A stretch of DNA of 64,000 nucleotides from Bacillota bacterium (GCA_023453025.1 JAEXUD010000005.1:1-64000); one strand, 5' to 3'; counted from the first letter of the stretch, positions 23,296 through 32,737 are shown. Numbers and translations are program-made. Notes: generated from the letters alone by a model not told the origin.

Positions 23296-23919
23296 CTAAG
23301 AATTTTTCATTATGACACTTTCAATTACATTTACCGCTTCTTCACAGGAGTCACAGCACTTTTCAAGTCTGTTAAATGCAATTGTCCAGGTCATGATTTC
23401 AATAGCATTCGTTGATGCCATATGAAGCTTTCTGACTGCTTCTGTATATAAATTATCTCCATCTTCTTCCAATCTGTTTACACGGACTATTTTATCGTGT
23501 AAATCCTTTGATTTACGAAAATTCTTGAATTCTTCAAAAGCCAGCTTTAATTCTTCACAGCTTTGTAAAATTAGTTTTGAAAATCTTAGTGCGTCATTTT
23601 TTATTATCTTAACATTGTACATATACATATGAAGAAGCACGTCTTCAATATTGTCTGTAATATCATCAATTTCATGCACAAGAGTTACAATATCTTCTCT
23701 TTCTATTGGTGTAATAAATTCCTTAGCAAGTCTTCTTACTATTTCGTGTACCTGCATGTCTGAAGCATGCTCTATATCATGCATTTTCTTCATTTTTTCT
23801 TCCAGTGTCTCAGAATTATAATCAATTAATATTTCATCCAGCATTTTTGCTGCAACACAGCAATATTCTGAAAGCTTTACAAAGCTTTCAAAGTAATCAA
23901 ATTCATTTTTACGTGCCAT
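23296..23919 (-). CDS. DUF47 family PhoU-like protein, partner of phosphate permease
   Basis: A 207-residue all-helical protein of the TIGR00153/DUF47 group, related to PhoU. Typical features are the DIEHASDMQVHEIVRRL stretch near residue 47 and the acidic metal-binding helix TLVHEIDDITDNIEDVLLHMY near residue 80, with EEDGDNLYTEA later. Such proteins are encoded next to Pit transporters and modulate them. ATG 23919 is chosen for the GAGGTG site upstream; an earlier TTG-type start has none. It follows the permease by 15 bases. Confidence 0.88.
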   Translation of the reverse strand: MARKNEFDYFESFVKLSEYCCVAAKMLDEILIDYNSETLEEKMKKMHDIEHASDMQVHEIVRRLAKEFITPIEREDIVTLVHEIDDITDNIEDVLLHMYMYNVKIIKNDALRFSKLILQSCEELKLAFEEFKNFRKSKDLHDKIVRVNRLEEDGDNLYTEAVRKLHMASTNAIEIMTWTIAFNRLEKCCDSCEEAVNVIESVIMKNS

Positions 23920-23934
23920 ACTACACCTCAATAT

Positions 23935-24987
23935 TTAAAATATTATCATAAATAATTTTGCCATTAGATATCCTATTAATCCGCATCCGGGAAATGTTAA
24001 AATCCAGGTATATACCATTTCTTTTACAATACCCCAATTAACTGAAGATAATCTTTTGGCAGCTCCCACACCCATGATTGCTGTTGTCTTTGTATGAGTT
24101 GTACTTACCGGAATACCTGATAATGATGAAATCAAAAGGCAGGTAGCCGCTGCCATGTCGGCTGAAAATCCCTGATACTTTTCAAGCCTGCACATATCCA
24201 TCCCAACGGATTTTATAATTTTATACCCTCCTACTGAAGTACCCAAGCCCATTACCGCTGAGCATAAAAGCATCATCCAAACGGGAATTTGAAAATTTAT
24301 TACATCTGCCTGTCCATTAGCTAAAAAAATACCAAGCATGAAAACTCCCATGAATTTTTGTCCGTCCTGCGCTCCATGCATGAATGCCATTGCTGCTCCA
24401 CCGGCTACTTGTGCATTTTGAAAAATTTCATTTGTAGTTCTTCTGTTAAACCCTCTGAAAATAAACTCTGTTAATTTTACAACAACCCATCCCATTATGA
24501 ACCCTAATAAACTGGATAGAACTAAACCATACAGCACTTTTATCCATTCGCTGCCGTTTATACCGGACAACCCATTGTGCAGAGCTATTGCAGCTCCTGA
24601 TATGCCCGCAATTAAAGCATGGCTCTCGCTTGTTGGTATCCCAAACCACCAAGCTGCCGTAGCCCATGTTACTATTGCAAATAATGCCGCACACAAAGCC
24701 ACTAGAGCATCCTTAGAATTTCCGCCGAAGTCAGCCATTTTATAAATTGTCTGAGCGACATTGGCATTAATCATGGTCATTACAAACACGCCTAAAAAGT
24801 TGAATACCGCAGCCATTAATATAGCGTTTCTTGCAGAAATTGATCTGGTTGAAACGCATGTTGCAATAGCATTTGGTGCATCTGTCCATCCATTAACCAA
24901 AATTACTCCTAGTGTTAGCAGTGTTGTAATTAAGAGCACAGGGCTGGTAGCAATCTGCATCAAAAAATCCGAAAATGTAACAGCCAT
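23935..24987 (-). CDS. Inorganic phosphate transporter, PiT family
   Basis: A membrane permease of about 350 residues and 9-10 helices. The two PiT signature repeats are visible: GWTDAPNAIATCVSTRSI near residue 33 and MHGAQDGQKFMGVFMLG near residue 205, each with the conserved Asp. GTSVGGYKIIKSVG and the C-terminal SGIPVSTTHTKTTAIMGVG are also family hallmarks. ATG 24987 follows GGAGAAGAATA. It is cotranscribed with the DUF47 gene and is a low-affinity cation/phosphate symporter. Confidence 0.92.
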   Translation of the reverse strand: MAVTFSDFLMQIATSPVLLITTLLTLGVILVNGWTDAPNAIATCVSTRSISARNAILMAAVFNFLGVFVMTMINANVAQTIYKMADFGGNSKDALVALCAALFAIVTWATAAWWFGIPTSESHALIAGISGAAIALHNGLSGINGSEWIKVLYGLVLSSLLGFIMGWVVVKLTEFIFRGFNRRTTNEIFQNAQVAGGAAMAFMHGAQDGQKFMGVFMLGIFLANGQADVINFQIPVWMMLLCSAVMGLGTSVGGYKIIKSVGMDMCRLEKYQGFSADMAAATCLLISSLSGIPVSTTHTKTTAIMGVGAAKRLSSVNWGIVKEMVYTWILTFPGCGLIGYLMAKLFMIIF

Positions 24988-25197
24988 TATTCTTCTCCAT
25001 TTCATCATGTCATTTTACATCGTCTTTATTTAATTTTACATAAATTTTGCTTATATTTTACACACATTTTAAATATACCATATTTATATAATTATTTCCA
25101 TATAATTTTATTTTCTGATATCTCCATCATTAATTAGTAAACATTCCTGCATATTTGAATATTATAATAACTGAAACTTAAGTCAGGGAGGGTGTTT

Positions 25198-26205
25198 ATG
25201 AAAAAAATTATTTCACTACTTATGATTGTACTGCTTGTGACATCAATGTTCCTAGTAGGGTGCCAGCAACAGGAAACACAAATGAAAAATATCAGATTGA
25301 TTGAAGTTACACACTCAATATTCTATTCACCTCAATATGTAGCTCTTGAAAAAGGATTTTTTGAAGAACAAGGCTTAAATATCGAGCTCACCAATGGCGG
25401 CGGAGCTGATAAATGTATGGCTGCCATGGTAAGTGGTGAAGCAGATATAGCCTTTATGGGTCCGGAAGCAAGCGTGTATGTTTATCTGCAAGGAAGAGAA
25501 GACCATGCAGTTAATTTTGCACAACTCACTCAAAGAGACGGTTCCTTTATAGTAGGACGAGAAGATGATGACAATTTTACTATTGATAAATTAAAAGGCA
25601 AGACAATTTTAGGCGGACGTAAAGGCGGAGTGCCTTTAATGGCATTGGAATATGTTATAAAGCAAAACGGGTTGACTCCGGGCGTAGATGTTGATGTTAG
25701 AACAGACGTACAATTTGATATGATGGCAGGTGCATTCCAGTCAGGGGAAGCAGATTACACCACACTATTCGAGCCACTGGCTTCAACGTTTGAATTACAA
25801 GGAAACGGCTATGTTCTTGAATCAGTCGGCGCTCTTGCCGGTTACATTCCTTATACCTGCTATAGCTCACTAGGCAGCTATATAGAAAAAAATCCTGATG
25901 TGATTCAAGGATTTTCCAATGCACTTTATAAAGGAATGATGTGGGTAGAAGAGCATACAGCACAAGAAGTAGCAGAAGTTATATTACCGCAATTTCCTGA
26001 TTCTGATGTAGAGTTCATTGCTGAAATTGTCCAGACATATAAAGATTTAGATACTTGGAACCCAGATTTAGTATTAGGTGAAGAAGGTTACAATAAATTA
26101 ATCGATATTATGAAAACAGCCGGGGAGATTGAAGAAGGCGCACCGTATGAAAAAATCCAAACTCCTGAATTTGCAATGAAAGCAAAGGAAAATTATAAGA
26201 AATAA
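25198..26205 (+). CDS. Orphan ABC-type substrate-binding lipoprotein (NMT1/SsuA-like)
   Basis: A 335-residue extracellular binding protein. The signal peptide ends in a lipobox LVGC near residue 20. The mature part shows the NMT1/THI5-SsuA pattern: YSPQYVALEKGFFEEQGLN near 48, GGGADKCMAAMVSGEADIAFMG near 70, and a TTLFEPLAS stretch in the second lobe. Relatives bind thiamine pyrimidines, sulfonates, nitrate or bicarbonate. ATG 25198 is preferred over a GTG six bases earlier because AGGGAGG lies directly upstream. No permease or ATPase gene is adjacent, so it must work with components encoded elsewhere. Confidence 0.8.
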   Translation: MKKIISLLMIVLLVTSMFLVGCQQQETQMKNIRLIEVTHSIFYSPQYVALEKGFFEEQGLNIELTNGGGADKCMAAMVSGEADIAFMGPEASVYVYLQGREDHAVNFAQLTQRDGSFIVGREDDDNFTIDKLKGKTILGGRKGGVPLMALEYVIKQNGLTPGVDVDVRTDVQFDMMAGAFQSGEADYTTLFEPLASTFELQGNGYVLESVGALAGYIPYTCYSSLGSYIEKNPDVIQGFSNALYKGMMWVEEHTAQEVAEVILPQFPDSDVEFIAEIVQTYKDLDTWNPDLVLGEEGYNKLIDIMKTAGEIEEGAPYEKIQTPEFAMKAKENYKK

Positions 26206-26255
26206 CAAAAGTCTCAGCTAAAGGCTGAAACCTGATTACCATTTCTATGAATAAC

Positions 26256-26467
26256 TGTCATTCCGAGGGAGCAGCCCTCGTCATTCTGACCTCAGGCGAA
26301 GAATCCCATACTTCAAAAGATGAGATCACGCAGTCTCATTCACCAATGTATTTGCTCCCGTTGGTCGCATACATTGGGAATGAGTTGCGAATGCCCTAAC
26401 CCCATTTTTTAGAAAAAGGACTCTAAAAAATGGGGTTAGGGCATCTTTCGCTACGCTCAGGATGACA
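26256..26467. mobile_element. MITE-like palindromic element of 212 bp
   Basis: The element begins TGTCATTCCGAG and ends CTCAGGATGACA, which are imperfect inverted termini (10 of 12). Inside are several hairpins: GAGGG/CCCTC near 26264, TGAGA/TCTCA near 26320, a 16-bp stem (26335-26351 with 26369-26384, one bulge) and a 23-bp perfect stem (26391-26444). The ends resemble the TGTCATTCTGAGCGAAGCGAAGAATC sequences scattered in many bacterial genomes (shown here only as a family resemblance). It has no open frame and is GC-richer than its surroundings. It sits between two convergent genes, so insertion there is harmless. Confidence 0.65.
26391..26444. repeat. Perfect 23-bp inverted repeat inside the MITE-like element
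   Basis: Left arm 26391-26413 (ATGCCCTAACCCC then ATTTTTTAGA) pairs base for base with 26422-26444, leaving an 8-base loop AAAAGGAC. It could form a very stable hairpin in RNA from either strand or a cruciform in DNA. It is placed to block read-through between the two convergent genes. Confidence 0.9.
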
Positions 26468-26490
26468 TAAAAAGGTGTGTCACCACACCT
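26468..26490 (-). terminator. Intrinsic terminator of the GerMN gene
   Basis: On the minus strand, AGGTGTG-GTGA-CACACCT is followed by TTTTTA. The 7-bp stem starts right after the stop codon of the GerMN lipoprotein gene at 26491 and abuts the MITE-like element on its other side. Confidence 0.85.
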
Positions 26491-27546
26491 CTAATATTGA
26501 TTAAATGTAGGTACTACAGCTTCATCTTCAAAATTTAAGCCTGCTTGCTCAAAGGATAACCCTTCAATATTGAAATCAACATCTCCAATTTCAAACTGTT
26601 CTAAACAAAGAACAACTATTGCATTCATATCGGTAAACTCTTGCTCTGAAAGATTAACTGCTTCAACACCTAAATTAACAACAGCCGTATCCCCCTTAAC
26701 CTCAACTCCTCTTAAATTGATTCCTACAGGAATATTATTGCTTAATTCCGTATCAGACGGGGGTCCGTTAAATAGTTTTTCTACAACTGTAACTGCCGGA
26801 TTGCTGACTTTATTGGCAGAAAATGTTAAAGGAACATAATGGCCTTCCACCTCTGTATCCGGTGCCCTATAAAAAACTGTATAGTTTACACCATCAGCAG
26901 AACCGTATAAATTGATATTTTTTCTTTCAAAAGCAGTATTAATTGCATACCCTTTTGACAAAGATGCTAACGCCTGGCCTTCTACTAATAATTCTACCTT
27001 GCTAATCGTAGGAAACTCAGTTAATGTATATGTAATTGCTGAAATCATATTTTCTTCTTGCTCGTATGAAGAAGTGTTCAATATGTTTTTGCTAAAATCA
27101 ACTCTACAAAGACCGTCATTTATTGCCATTCCTCTAATTTCAGTTCCTTCAGGCAATACACCATGAAGACCGGACTGAGCAATTCTTTGTTCAGCTTCAT
27201 TTCCGACAACCATGCTTCGCAGTGTTGCTTTTGCAATTCCCTCTTCCCATGCTATCTGTGTGTTAACCGGAACCACAAAGCCGTCTTCATCCTCATAATA
27301 AGCCAATATATCTGTCATTTTAGCTTCATCTGCCGTCACTGTAATTGTTTCTATTGCCGGTTCTTCTGTAACTTCTTCACCAATCGAATCTTCTACGATC
27401 TCAAATTCAGGCAAATCCTCTATGTCTGCAAAATCCGTATTGCTATCTCCCTTCAGACCAGCCATCATATCTAAAGTACTGCATCCTGTTATACTTACTG
27501 CCAAACAAATTATCAATATTAGTGATATAACTTTATAGTAAGCCAA
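26491..27546 (-). CDS. GerMN-domain lipoprotein (GerM-like)
   Basis: A 351-residue lipoprotein with lipobox ITGC near residue 22 and an acidic linker (residues about 35-75). Two tandem GerMN domains follow: the first around residues 80-210 (LRSMVVGNEAEQ, LPEGTEIRGMAINDGLCRVDF) and the second around 220-340 (VVEKLFNGPPSDTELSNNIP, LRGVEVKGDTAVVNL). GerM of Bacillus, with the same double-domain layout, is needed for sporulation and germination. The start is a TTG behind AGGAGGG with eight bases spacing. It is monocistronic with its own terminator. Confidence 0.85.
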   Translation of the reverse strand: MAYYKVISLILIICLAVSITGCSTLDMMAGLKGDSNTDFADIEDLPEFEIVEDSIGEEVTEEPAIETITVTADEAKMTDILAYYEDEDGFVVPVNTQIAWEEGIAKATLRSMVVGNEAEQRIAQSGLHGVLPEGTEIRGMAINDGLCRVDFSKNILNTSSYEQEENMISAITYTLTEFPTISKVELLVEGQALASLSKGYAINTAFERKNINLYGSADGVNYTVFYRAPDTEVEGHYVPLTFSANKVSNPAVTVVEKLFNGPPSDTELSNNIPVGINLRGVEVKGDTAVVNLGVEAVNLSEQEFTDMNAIVVLCLEQFEIGDVDFNIEGLSFEQAGLNFEDEAVVPTFNQY

Positions 27547-27626
27547 TTTTCAAACCCTCCTCACGTCTTTATATACTAATTATATTTAGCATGTACAGAA
27601 GATATGATAAATTTTTAAAGAAAAAT

Positions 27627-27676
27627 TAGGGACTGACCTCCCATTTTTCATCTTGAAATTTTGGTGATTGTCCCTA
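27627..27676. repeat. TAGGGAC / GTCCCTA inverted repeat at the pgeF 3' end
   Basis: Seven-base arms at 27627-27633 and 27670-27676 enclose 36 bases. One arm contains the pgeF stop codon. The AGGGAC...GTCCC form resembles the GGGGAC...GTCCCC repeat at 30001, so both may belong to one family of short interspersed repeats found at gene ends. Confidence 0.5.
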
Positions 27677-28480
27677 GGATTTCATCATCAGGATACCGGC
27701 TAATAATCCTCTTTTCCCTCCCTGTCCTCTGTGGGAGAAAAACAAGTCATTGTTGCACTTAGTACATATTCCTGATATTTCAATATTCTCTTCTTTAATA
27801 CCCTCCTGCATCAACAAATACTTATTAATTTCCCAAAGATTAAAGTGATATTTTGGTCCTTTGATTTCCATGTATTTTAAAAATTCCTTATTTTGTTCTG
27901 AAAACATATCTGAAACATCCTTGTCGACCTCGAAACAGCACGAACATAAGGAAGGGCCAATAGCTGTTATAATATCCTTTGGATCGCAATCAAAATCCTT
28001 TACCAATGCACTTACCATAACACCTGCAATATTAAAAAGTGTTCCTCTCCAGCCTGCATGTGCAAGCGCTATTACTTTTTTTACCGGATCGTAAAAAAAC
28101 ACTGGTGTACAGTCAGCATGGAAAGACATTAATGCCAAGTTTTTTTTATCTGTATATATTCCATCCACATCCTTAAAGGCTGTTTCTCCAAAGACTCTTC
28201 CCTTGTGCTCTTCAGTAACATATTTGATATTATTAGTATGAGACTGGTTTGTCTCAACTATATCATCAACATTTATGCCCAGCTTTTCAGCCATAATCTC
28301 TATGTTTCTTTTTATATTTTCATCACTGTCTCCGGTACTGAAGCCTATATTCATAGATTCAAAGGAGCCCTTGCTGACTCCGCCCTTTCTTGTAGTGAAA
28401 CCGTGTATGATGTCGTCATGCTTTTCAAATGATGGAAAGGTTATATATTTAAATTCTTGATTTTCATTTAATTTATACAT
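27674..28480 (-). CDS. pgeF: Peptidoglycan editing factor PgeF (YfiH/DUF152)
   Basis: A 268-residue copper-oxidoreductase-fold protein that in E. coli removes wrongly incorporated L-Ser from peptidoglycan precursors; relatives also have purine nucleoside phosphorylase or adenosine deaminase activity. The metal site is visible: NQSHTNNI near residue 79, SFHADCTPVFFYDP near 120 and LAHAGWRGT near 139 hold the conserved His and Cys, and GPSLCSCCFEV and FFSHRGQGGKRG complete the pattern. The start ATG follows AAGGAG. Single gene. Confidence 0.92.
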   Translation of the reverse strand: MYKLNENQEFKYITFPSFEKHDDIIHGFTTRKGGVSKGSFESMNIGFSTGDSDENIKRNIEIMAEKLGINVDDIVETNQSHTNNIKYVTEEHKGRVFGETAFKDVDGIYTDKKNLALMSFHADCTPVFFYDPVKKVIALAHAGWRGTLFNIAGVMVSALVKDFDCDPKDIITAIGPSLCSCCFEVDKDVSDMFSEQNKEFLKYMEIKGPKYHFNLWEINKYLLMQEGIKEENIEISGICTKCNNDLFFSHRGQGGKRGLLAGILMMKS

Positions 28481-28652
28481 ACAAACTCCTTATTTTAAAT
28501 AGTTCTGATAGTTGTTATTATAACATATGCTGATTTTTTTGTATATGCATAAGAAATTTGTTTCGCATATGTTATTAATGTGTTAGAATAAAGTGTACAT
28601 TTAAACTATGAATAAATTAATAATTTTGTGCATGTCAGATAAGGAGAATATC

Positions 28653-30023
28653 ATGATTATATCGCCTGTTTTTGATAAGGATAGCAGCAAAGCTCTTTAC
28701 ATACAGTTATATGAATATATAAAGTCAGAAATTACTTCCGGTTTACTAAAACCGGATTCAAAGCTTCCTTCTATAAGAGAGGCATCTTCACACCTTAAAC
28801 TAAGCAAGACAACCATAGAAAATGCATATAGCCAGCTTGTGGCTGAAGGTTATATAGAGAACTCACCAAAAAGAGGATACTTCGTATGTGATTTAAGTGA
28901 TTACAAATTTGAAATAAATAAAGCACCCCATAAAAATATAATTAAGCATCAAAATGAAACAGCATATATTAATGACGGTGTTGACAGAGAAAGCTTTGAT
29001 TCTTCTACATGGAAAAGGCTTTATAACCGAGTTATATCCGATGAATTTATTAATATTTATAACAGCGGTTCTATTCAGGGCGAGAAAATACTGCGAGAAG
29101 AAATAGCAAATTTCGTAAACACTATGAGAGGTGGCCACACATCATCGGAACAGGTAATAGTAGGAGCCGGTGTTCAGTACCTGCTTGGAATATTGATAGG
29201 AATCATAAAAGGAAATTATAATACCATAGCAGTTGAAAAACCGGGATTTAACAAGGCAGAGTTCATTTTTGAAGATTATTCATTCAATATAAATCCTATA
29301 GAAATAACAGACAGCGGATTACCTATAGACAAACTTAGGCAAAGTGATGCAAGGTTAATTTATATAAGCCCCTCACACCAATATCCTCTTGGAACAATTA
29401 TGCCTGTAAACAAGCGAATGGAACTTCTGGAATGGGCTTATAAAAATAATGGACTTATAATTGAAGACGACTACGATGCAATGATAAGATATGGCGGCAT
29501 GCCCATACCATGCCTGCAGGGATTGGATAAAAATGACTGTGTTGTTTATTTAGGTTCCTTTTCCAAGATGCTTCTTCCGTCATTAAGAATCAGCTTTATG
29601 ATAATTCCTAAAAAGCTTTTGCCTATGTATAATTCAATTAAAACAAGGCACACCCAGTCTACCTCTAAAATTGACCAATTAGTTCTTGCAACCTTTATAA
29701 AGGAAGGGTATATGTTAAAACACCTTCGCAAAATAAAAAGAATATATAAAAAGAAAAATTCCTCGCTGATTACAAGTTTAAAAAGCTCATTTAATAATAA
29801 GCTGGATGTAATTAATGCTGATTCAGGGCTTCATATAGTATGTGAGGCAATGACAAACAAGCGAGTAGATAAATTGATAAACGACGCCAGAAACGCTCAT
29901 ATATTGTTAAATATAATAAACAGCAGCAATAATAAAATTATCTTTTCCTTGAACTACAGCGGAATCAGCATGAACAAAATTCAAAATTTCACCGAAACCT
30001 TGGGGACGGTTCTTTTTGACTGA
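28653..30023 (+). CDS. MocR/PdxR-type GntR regulator with aminotransferase domain
   Basis: A 456-residue fusion of an N-terminal GntR winged helix (LYIQLYEYIKSEITSGLL, then KLPSIREASSHLKLSKTTIE near residue 35) and a class I aminotransferase fold. The PLP lysine motif is YLGSFSKMLLPSLRIS near residue 300 and the IEDDYDAMIRYGG segment is typical. Such proteins sense PLP or amino compounds. ATG 28653 is chosen for AAGGAG at 28641 with good spacing; a longer frame from 28608 has no site. No divergent target gene is adjacent, so the regulon is unknown. The last residues (LGTVLFD) are encoded inside an interspersed repeat. Confidence 0.88.
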   Translation: MIISPVFDKDSSKALYIQLYEYIKSEITSGLLKPDSKLPSIREASSHLKLSKTTIENAYSQLVAEGYIENSPKRGYFVCDLSDYKFEINKAPHKNIIKHQNETAYINDGVDRESFDSSTWKRLYNRVISDEFINIYNSGSIQGEKILREEIANFVNTMRGGHTSSEQVIVGAGVQYLLGILIGIIKGNYNTIAVEKPGFNKAEFIFEDYSFNINPIEITDSGLPIDKLRQSDARLIYISPSHQYPLGTIMPVNKRMELLEWAYKNNGLIIEDDYDAMIRYGGMPIPCLQGLDKNDCVVYLGSFSKMLLPSLRISFMIIPKKLLPMYNSIKTRHTQSTSKIDQLVLATFIKEGYMLKHLRKIKRIYKKKNSSLITSLKSSFNNKLDVINADSGLHIVCEAMTNKRVDKLINDARNAHILLNIINSSNNKIIFSLNYSGISMNKIQNFTETLGTVLFD

Positions 30024-30035
30024 AGTCCGTCCCCA
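30001..30035. repeat. TGGGGACGG / CCGTCCCCA hairpin overlapping a gene end
   Basis: Perfect 9-bp arms at 30001-30009 and 30027-30035 enclose 17 bases (TTCTTTTTGACTGAAGT). The arms begin inside the MocR-type gene and its stop codon lies in the loop. It separates two convergent genes and may terminate both. The GGGGACGGTTCTTTTTGAC wording is that of a repeat often seen at clostridial gene ends. Confidence 0.75.
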
Positions 30036-30046
30036 GAATCGCTTTG

Positions 30047-32737
30047 TTATTTATTTTTAAATAAGTCCTTGTATAATTCTCCTACAAGCATTGGTATGAA
30101 TGAATATGTCAGCACTACCTGCCAATCATGCAATGTCAGCGGCATTACATCAAATATTTCATTGCAAACAGGTATATAAAGCACCAGGACTGTAAGAGCA
30201 AATGATACAAACACTGCCTGAATCATTCTCATGTTTGAAAAAAGACCTATTTTAAACAGTGTGTATGTCTGAGATCTGGAGGAAAATGCCCTCAACAACT
30301 CTGCTGTAATCAACGTTGTAAATACAACTGTTCTTACGTGAACTAAACCGCTTCCGGTACCGTACATTCTTGCTGCCCAATAAAAGGACAGCAATGAAGC
30401 AAGGGCGATAGCAACTGCCTGGAACACAATTCCTCCCATCATACTCCTGTCAAGTATCGGTGTCTTGGTATCTCTCGGCGGCTGGTTCATAATTCCCGGT
30501 TCTGCTTTCTCAACCCCCAAAGCCATAGCAGGAAAACTATCTGTTACAAGGTTAAGCCACAATAGCTGTATAGGAAGCAGCGGAACCTCCCAGCCAATTA
30601 AAATACTAACAAATACAAGCAGAATTTCTCCGATATTACAGCTTAACAGGAAAAAAACGAATTTCTTGATATTAGAAAAAATTATTCTTCCTTCCTCAAC
30701 TGCATTAACAATAGTTGCAAAGTTGTCATCCGTCAGAATTACATCCGCAGTATTTTTCGCCACATCTGTACCTGTAATACCCATAGCAACACCTATGTCT
30801 GCCTTCTTCAATGCCAGAGCATCATTAACACCGTCACCGGTCATTGATGTGATTTGTCCATTTTCTTTTAATGCAGTAACTATTTTAACTTTATGTTCGG
30901 GAGAAACCCTTGCATAAACCTTAGTATTCTTAACTACCTGTCGTAATTCCTTGTCTGAGTACTTGTCAAGCTCATCTCCCATTATCGCCTGAGATTCTGA
31001 CTCAACCATACCTAAATCCTTTGCAATAGCATATGCGGTTTCCTTATAATCTCCTGTTATCATTACAGTATCTATACCCGCGGCCTTGCAAAGCTTGATT
31101 GATTCCTTGACCTCTGGTCTGGCAGGGTCAATCATTCCGACTAAACCGACAAATATCATTTCGTTCTCAACTAAATCAAACGTGAGATGCTCAGGAACTT
31201 CATTCCATACCTTGTATGCCATGGAAAGAACTCTTAATGCTGAACGCGCAAATTTCTTATTGACAGATAAAACTTTATTCTTCAGCTCATCTGTGAAATC
31301 AATAATCTTTCCGTTCAGAGCGATTTTTGTGCATTTACTTATAACTATGTCCGGTGCTCCCTTTGTAAATGAAACAATCCTGCCGTTAATATAATTTGAA
31401 TGGAAGGTCGTCATCATCTTCCTTGCCGAATCAAACGGTAACTCTCCTACTCTCGGATAAATCATATTGAGCTGACCGACTGTTTGTCCAAGTTTACCGG
31501 CAAATGTAATTATTGCTCCTTCCGTAGGATCTCCAATGATCTTATAGCTGCCTGATGAATTATCCAGTTGAGCATCATTAGCCAGAGAACCTATGGAAAC
31601 TAAATTCCTTAAATTGGGAAGCGAATTAATATTTAATTTTCTGCCGTTAAGCTTAACATCACCATAGGGTTCGTATCCGCCGCCTTCAATATCCAGTATA
31701 CTGTCATCAACAAATGCATTAACAACAGTCATCTCATTTTGTGTCAAGGTTCCTGTCTTATCTGAGCATATGACAGAAGTAGCTCCTAAGGTTTCGACTG
31801 CCAAAAGCTTTTTCACTATGGCATTTTTACCAGCCATCCTGTTCATACCGATTGACAGTACTATCGTTACAATAGCAGGTAAGCCTTCAGGTATTGCGGC
31901 AACCGCAAGGCTGATGGATGTCAAAAGCATTTTCAATACTTCTCTGCCTTGGATAAGTCCCACTAAAAACACTATTATGCATATAATAATTGTCAGTGTT
32001 CCCAGTACTTTACCCAATTGATTAAGCTTTAATTGCAATGGTGTTTCTTCATCATCGTATGTTTGGATTTTGGTCGCAATATTTCCTATTTCGGTATCAT
32101 GTCCCGTGCTGATTACTACACCTTTTCCTCTGCCATAGGTTACGATTGTACTTGAAAATCCCATGTTGTGCCTGTCCCCAATACCTACAGAGCCGACTAT
32201 CTGAGCTTTCGCATCCTTTTCCACCGGAACTGATTCGCCCGTTAAAGATGCTTCCTCAACCTTCATATTGGAGCTTTCTATCAATCTTATATCAGCCGGA
32301 ATTATATCTCCTGCCTCCAGAACTACTATGTCACCGGGTACAATATCTGCAGCAGGAAGTGTTATTAAATTACCTTCCCTGATTACCTTGGCATTTGGTG
32401 CACTTAATTTTTGTAAAGCTTCAACTGATTTTTCAGCCTTGCCTTCCTGGTAAATACCAAGAACAGCATTAATCACAACTATGGCAAGGATTACAACTGC
32501 ATCTTCCTTTTCTCCTACAAATGCAGATATACCTGCCGCTATAAGCAGTATAATGATTAAAAAATCTGCAAACTGCGCTAAAAGCTTTGAAACAAAACTT
32601 TTCTTAGCCTGCGCTTCCAGTTCGTTCTTTCCGTATTTTACTAATCTTTCTACTGCTTCTTTATTACTTAGTCCATTGCTTAAATTTGTTTTAAGTTCAT
32701 TTATTACTTCTTTTTTACCTTTGTTATACCATTCCAA
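30047..32737 (-). CDS. Cation-transporting P-type ATPase, Ca2+ type (P2A/PMCA-like)
   Basis: An 896-residue P2-type ATPase. Features in order are the N-terminal cation-ATPase domain, the actuator motif SLTGESVPVEKDA near residue 167, the M4 ion-binding segment AAIPEGLPAIVTIV near 285, the phosphorylation site CSDKTGTLTQNE near 328, the nucleotide-domain FTKGAPD near 462, the TGD motif MITGDYKETAYAIA near 565, MTGDGVNDALALKKADIGVAMG near 640 and M6 LWLNLVTDSFPAMALG near 725. PEGLP and the M6 Asn/Asp residues mark a calcium pump. The start is a TTG behind GGGGGAAG. Monocistronic. Confidence 0.92.
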   Translation of the reverse strand: MEWYNKGKKEVINELKTNLSNGLSNKEAVERLVKYGKNELEAQAKKSFVSKLLAQFADFLIIILLIAAGISAFVGEKEDAVVILAIVVINAVLGIYQEGKAEKSVEALQKLSAPNAKVIREGNLITLPAADIVPGDIVVLEAGDIIPADIRLIESSNMKVEEASLTGESVPVEKDAKAQIVGSVGIGDRHNMGFSSTIVTYGRGKGVVISTGHDTEIGNIATKIQTYDDEETPLQLKLNQLGKVLGTLTIIICIIVFLVGLIQGREVLKMLLTSISLAVAAIPEGLPAIVTIVLSIGMNRMAGKNAIVKKLLAVETLGATSVICSDKTGTLTQNEMTVVNAFVDDSILDIEGGGYEPYGDVKLNGRKLNINSLPNLRNLVSIGSLANDAQLDNSSGSYKIIGDPTEGAIITFAGKLGQTVGQLNMIYPRVGELPFDSARKMMTTFHSNYINGRIVSFTKGAPDIVISKCTKIALNGKIIDFTDELKNKVLSVNKKFARSALRVLSMAYKVWNEVPEHLTFDLVENEMIFVGLVGMIDPARPEVKESIKLCKAAGIDTVMITGDYKETAYAIAKDLGMVESESQAIMGDELDKYSDKELRQVVKNTKVYARVSPEHKVKIVTALKENGQITSMTGDGVNDALALKKADIGVAMGITGTDVAKNTADVILTDDNFATIVNAVEEGRIIFSNIKKFVFFLLSCNIGEILLVFVSILIGWEVPLLPIQLLWLNLVTDSFPAMALGVEKAEPGIMNQPPRDTKTPILDRSMMGGIVFQAVAIALASLLSFYWAARMYGTGSGLVHVRTVVFTTLITAELLRAFSSRSQTYTLFKIGLFSNMRMIQAVFVSFALTVLVLYIPVCNEIFDVMPLTLHDWQVVLTYSFIPMLVGELYKDLFKNK

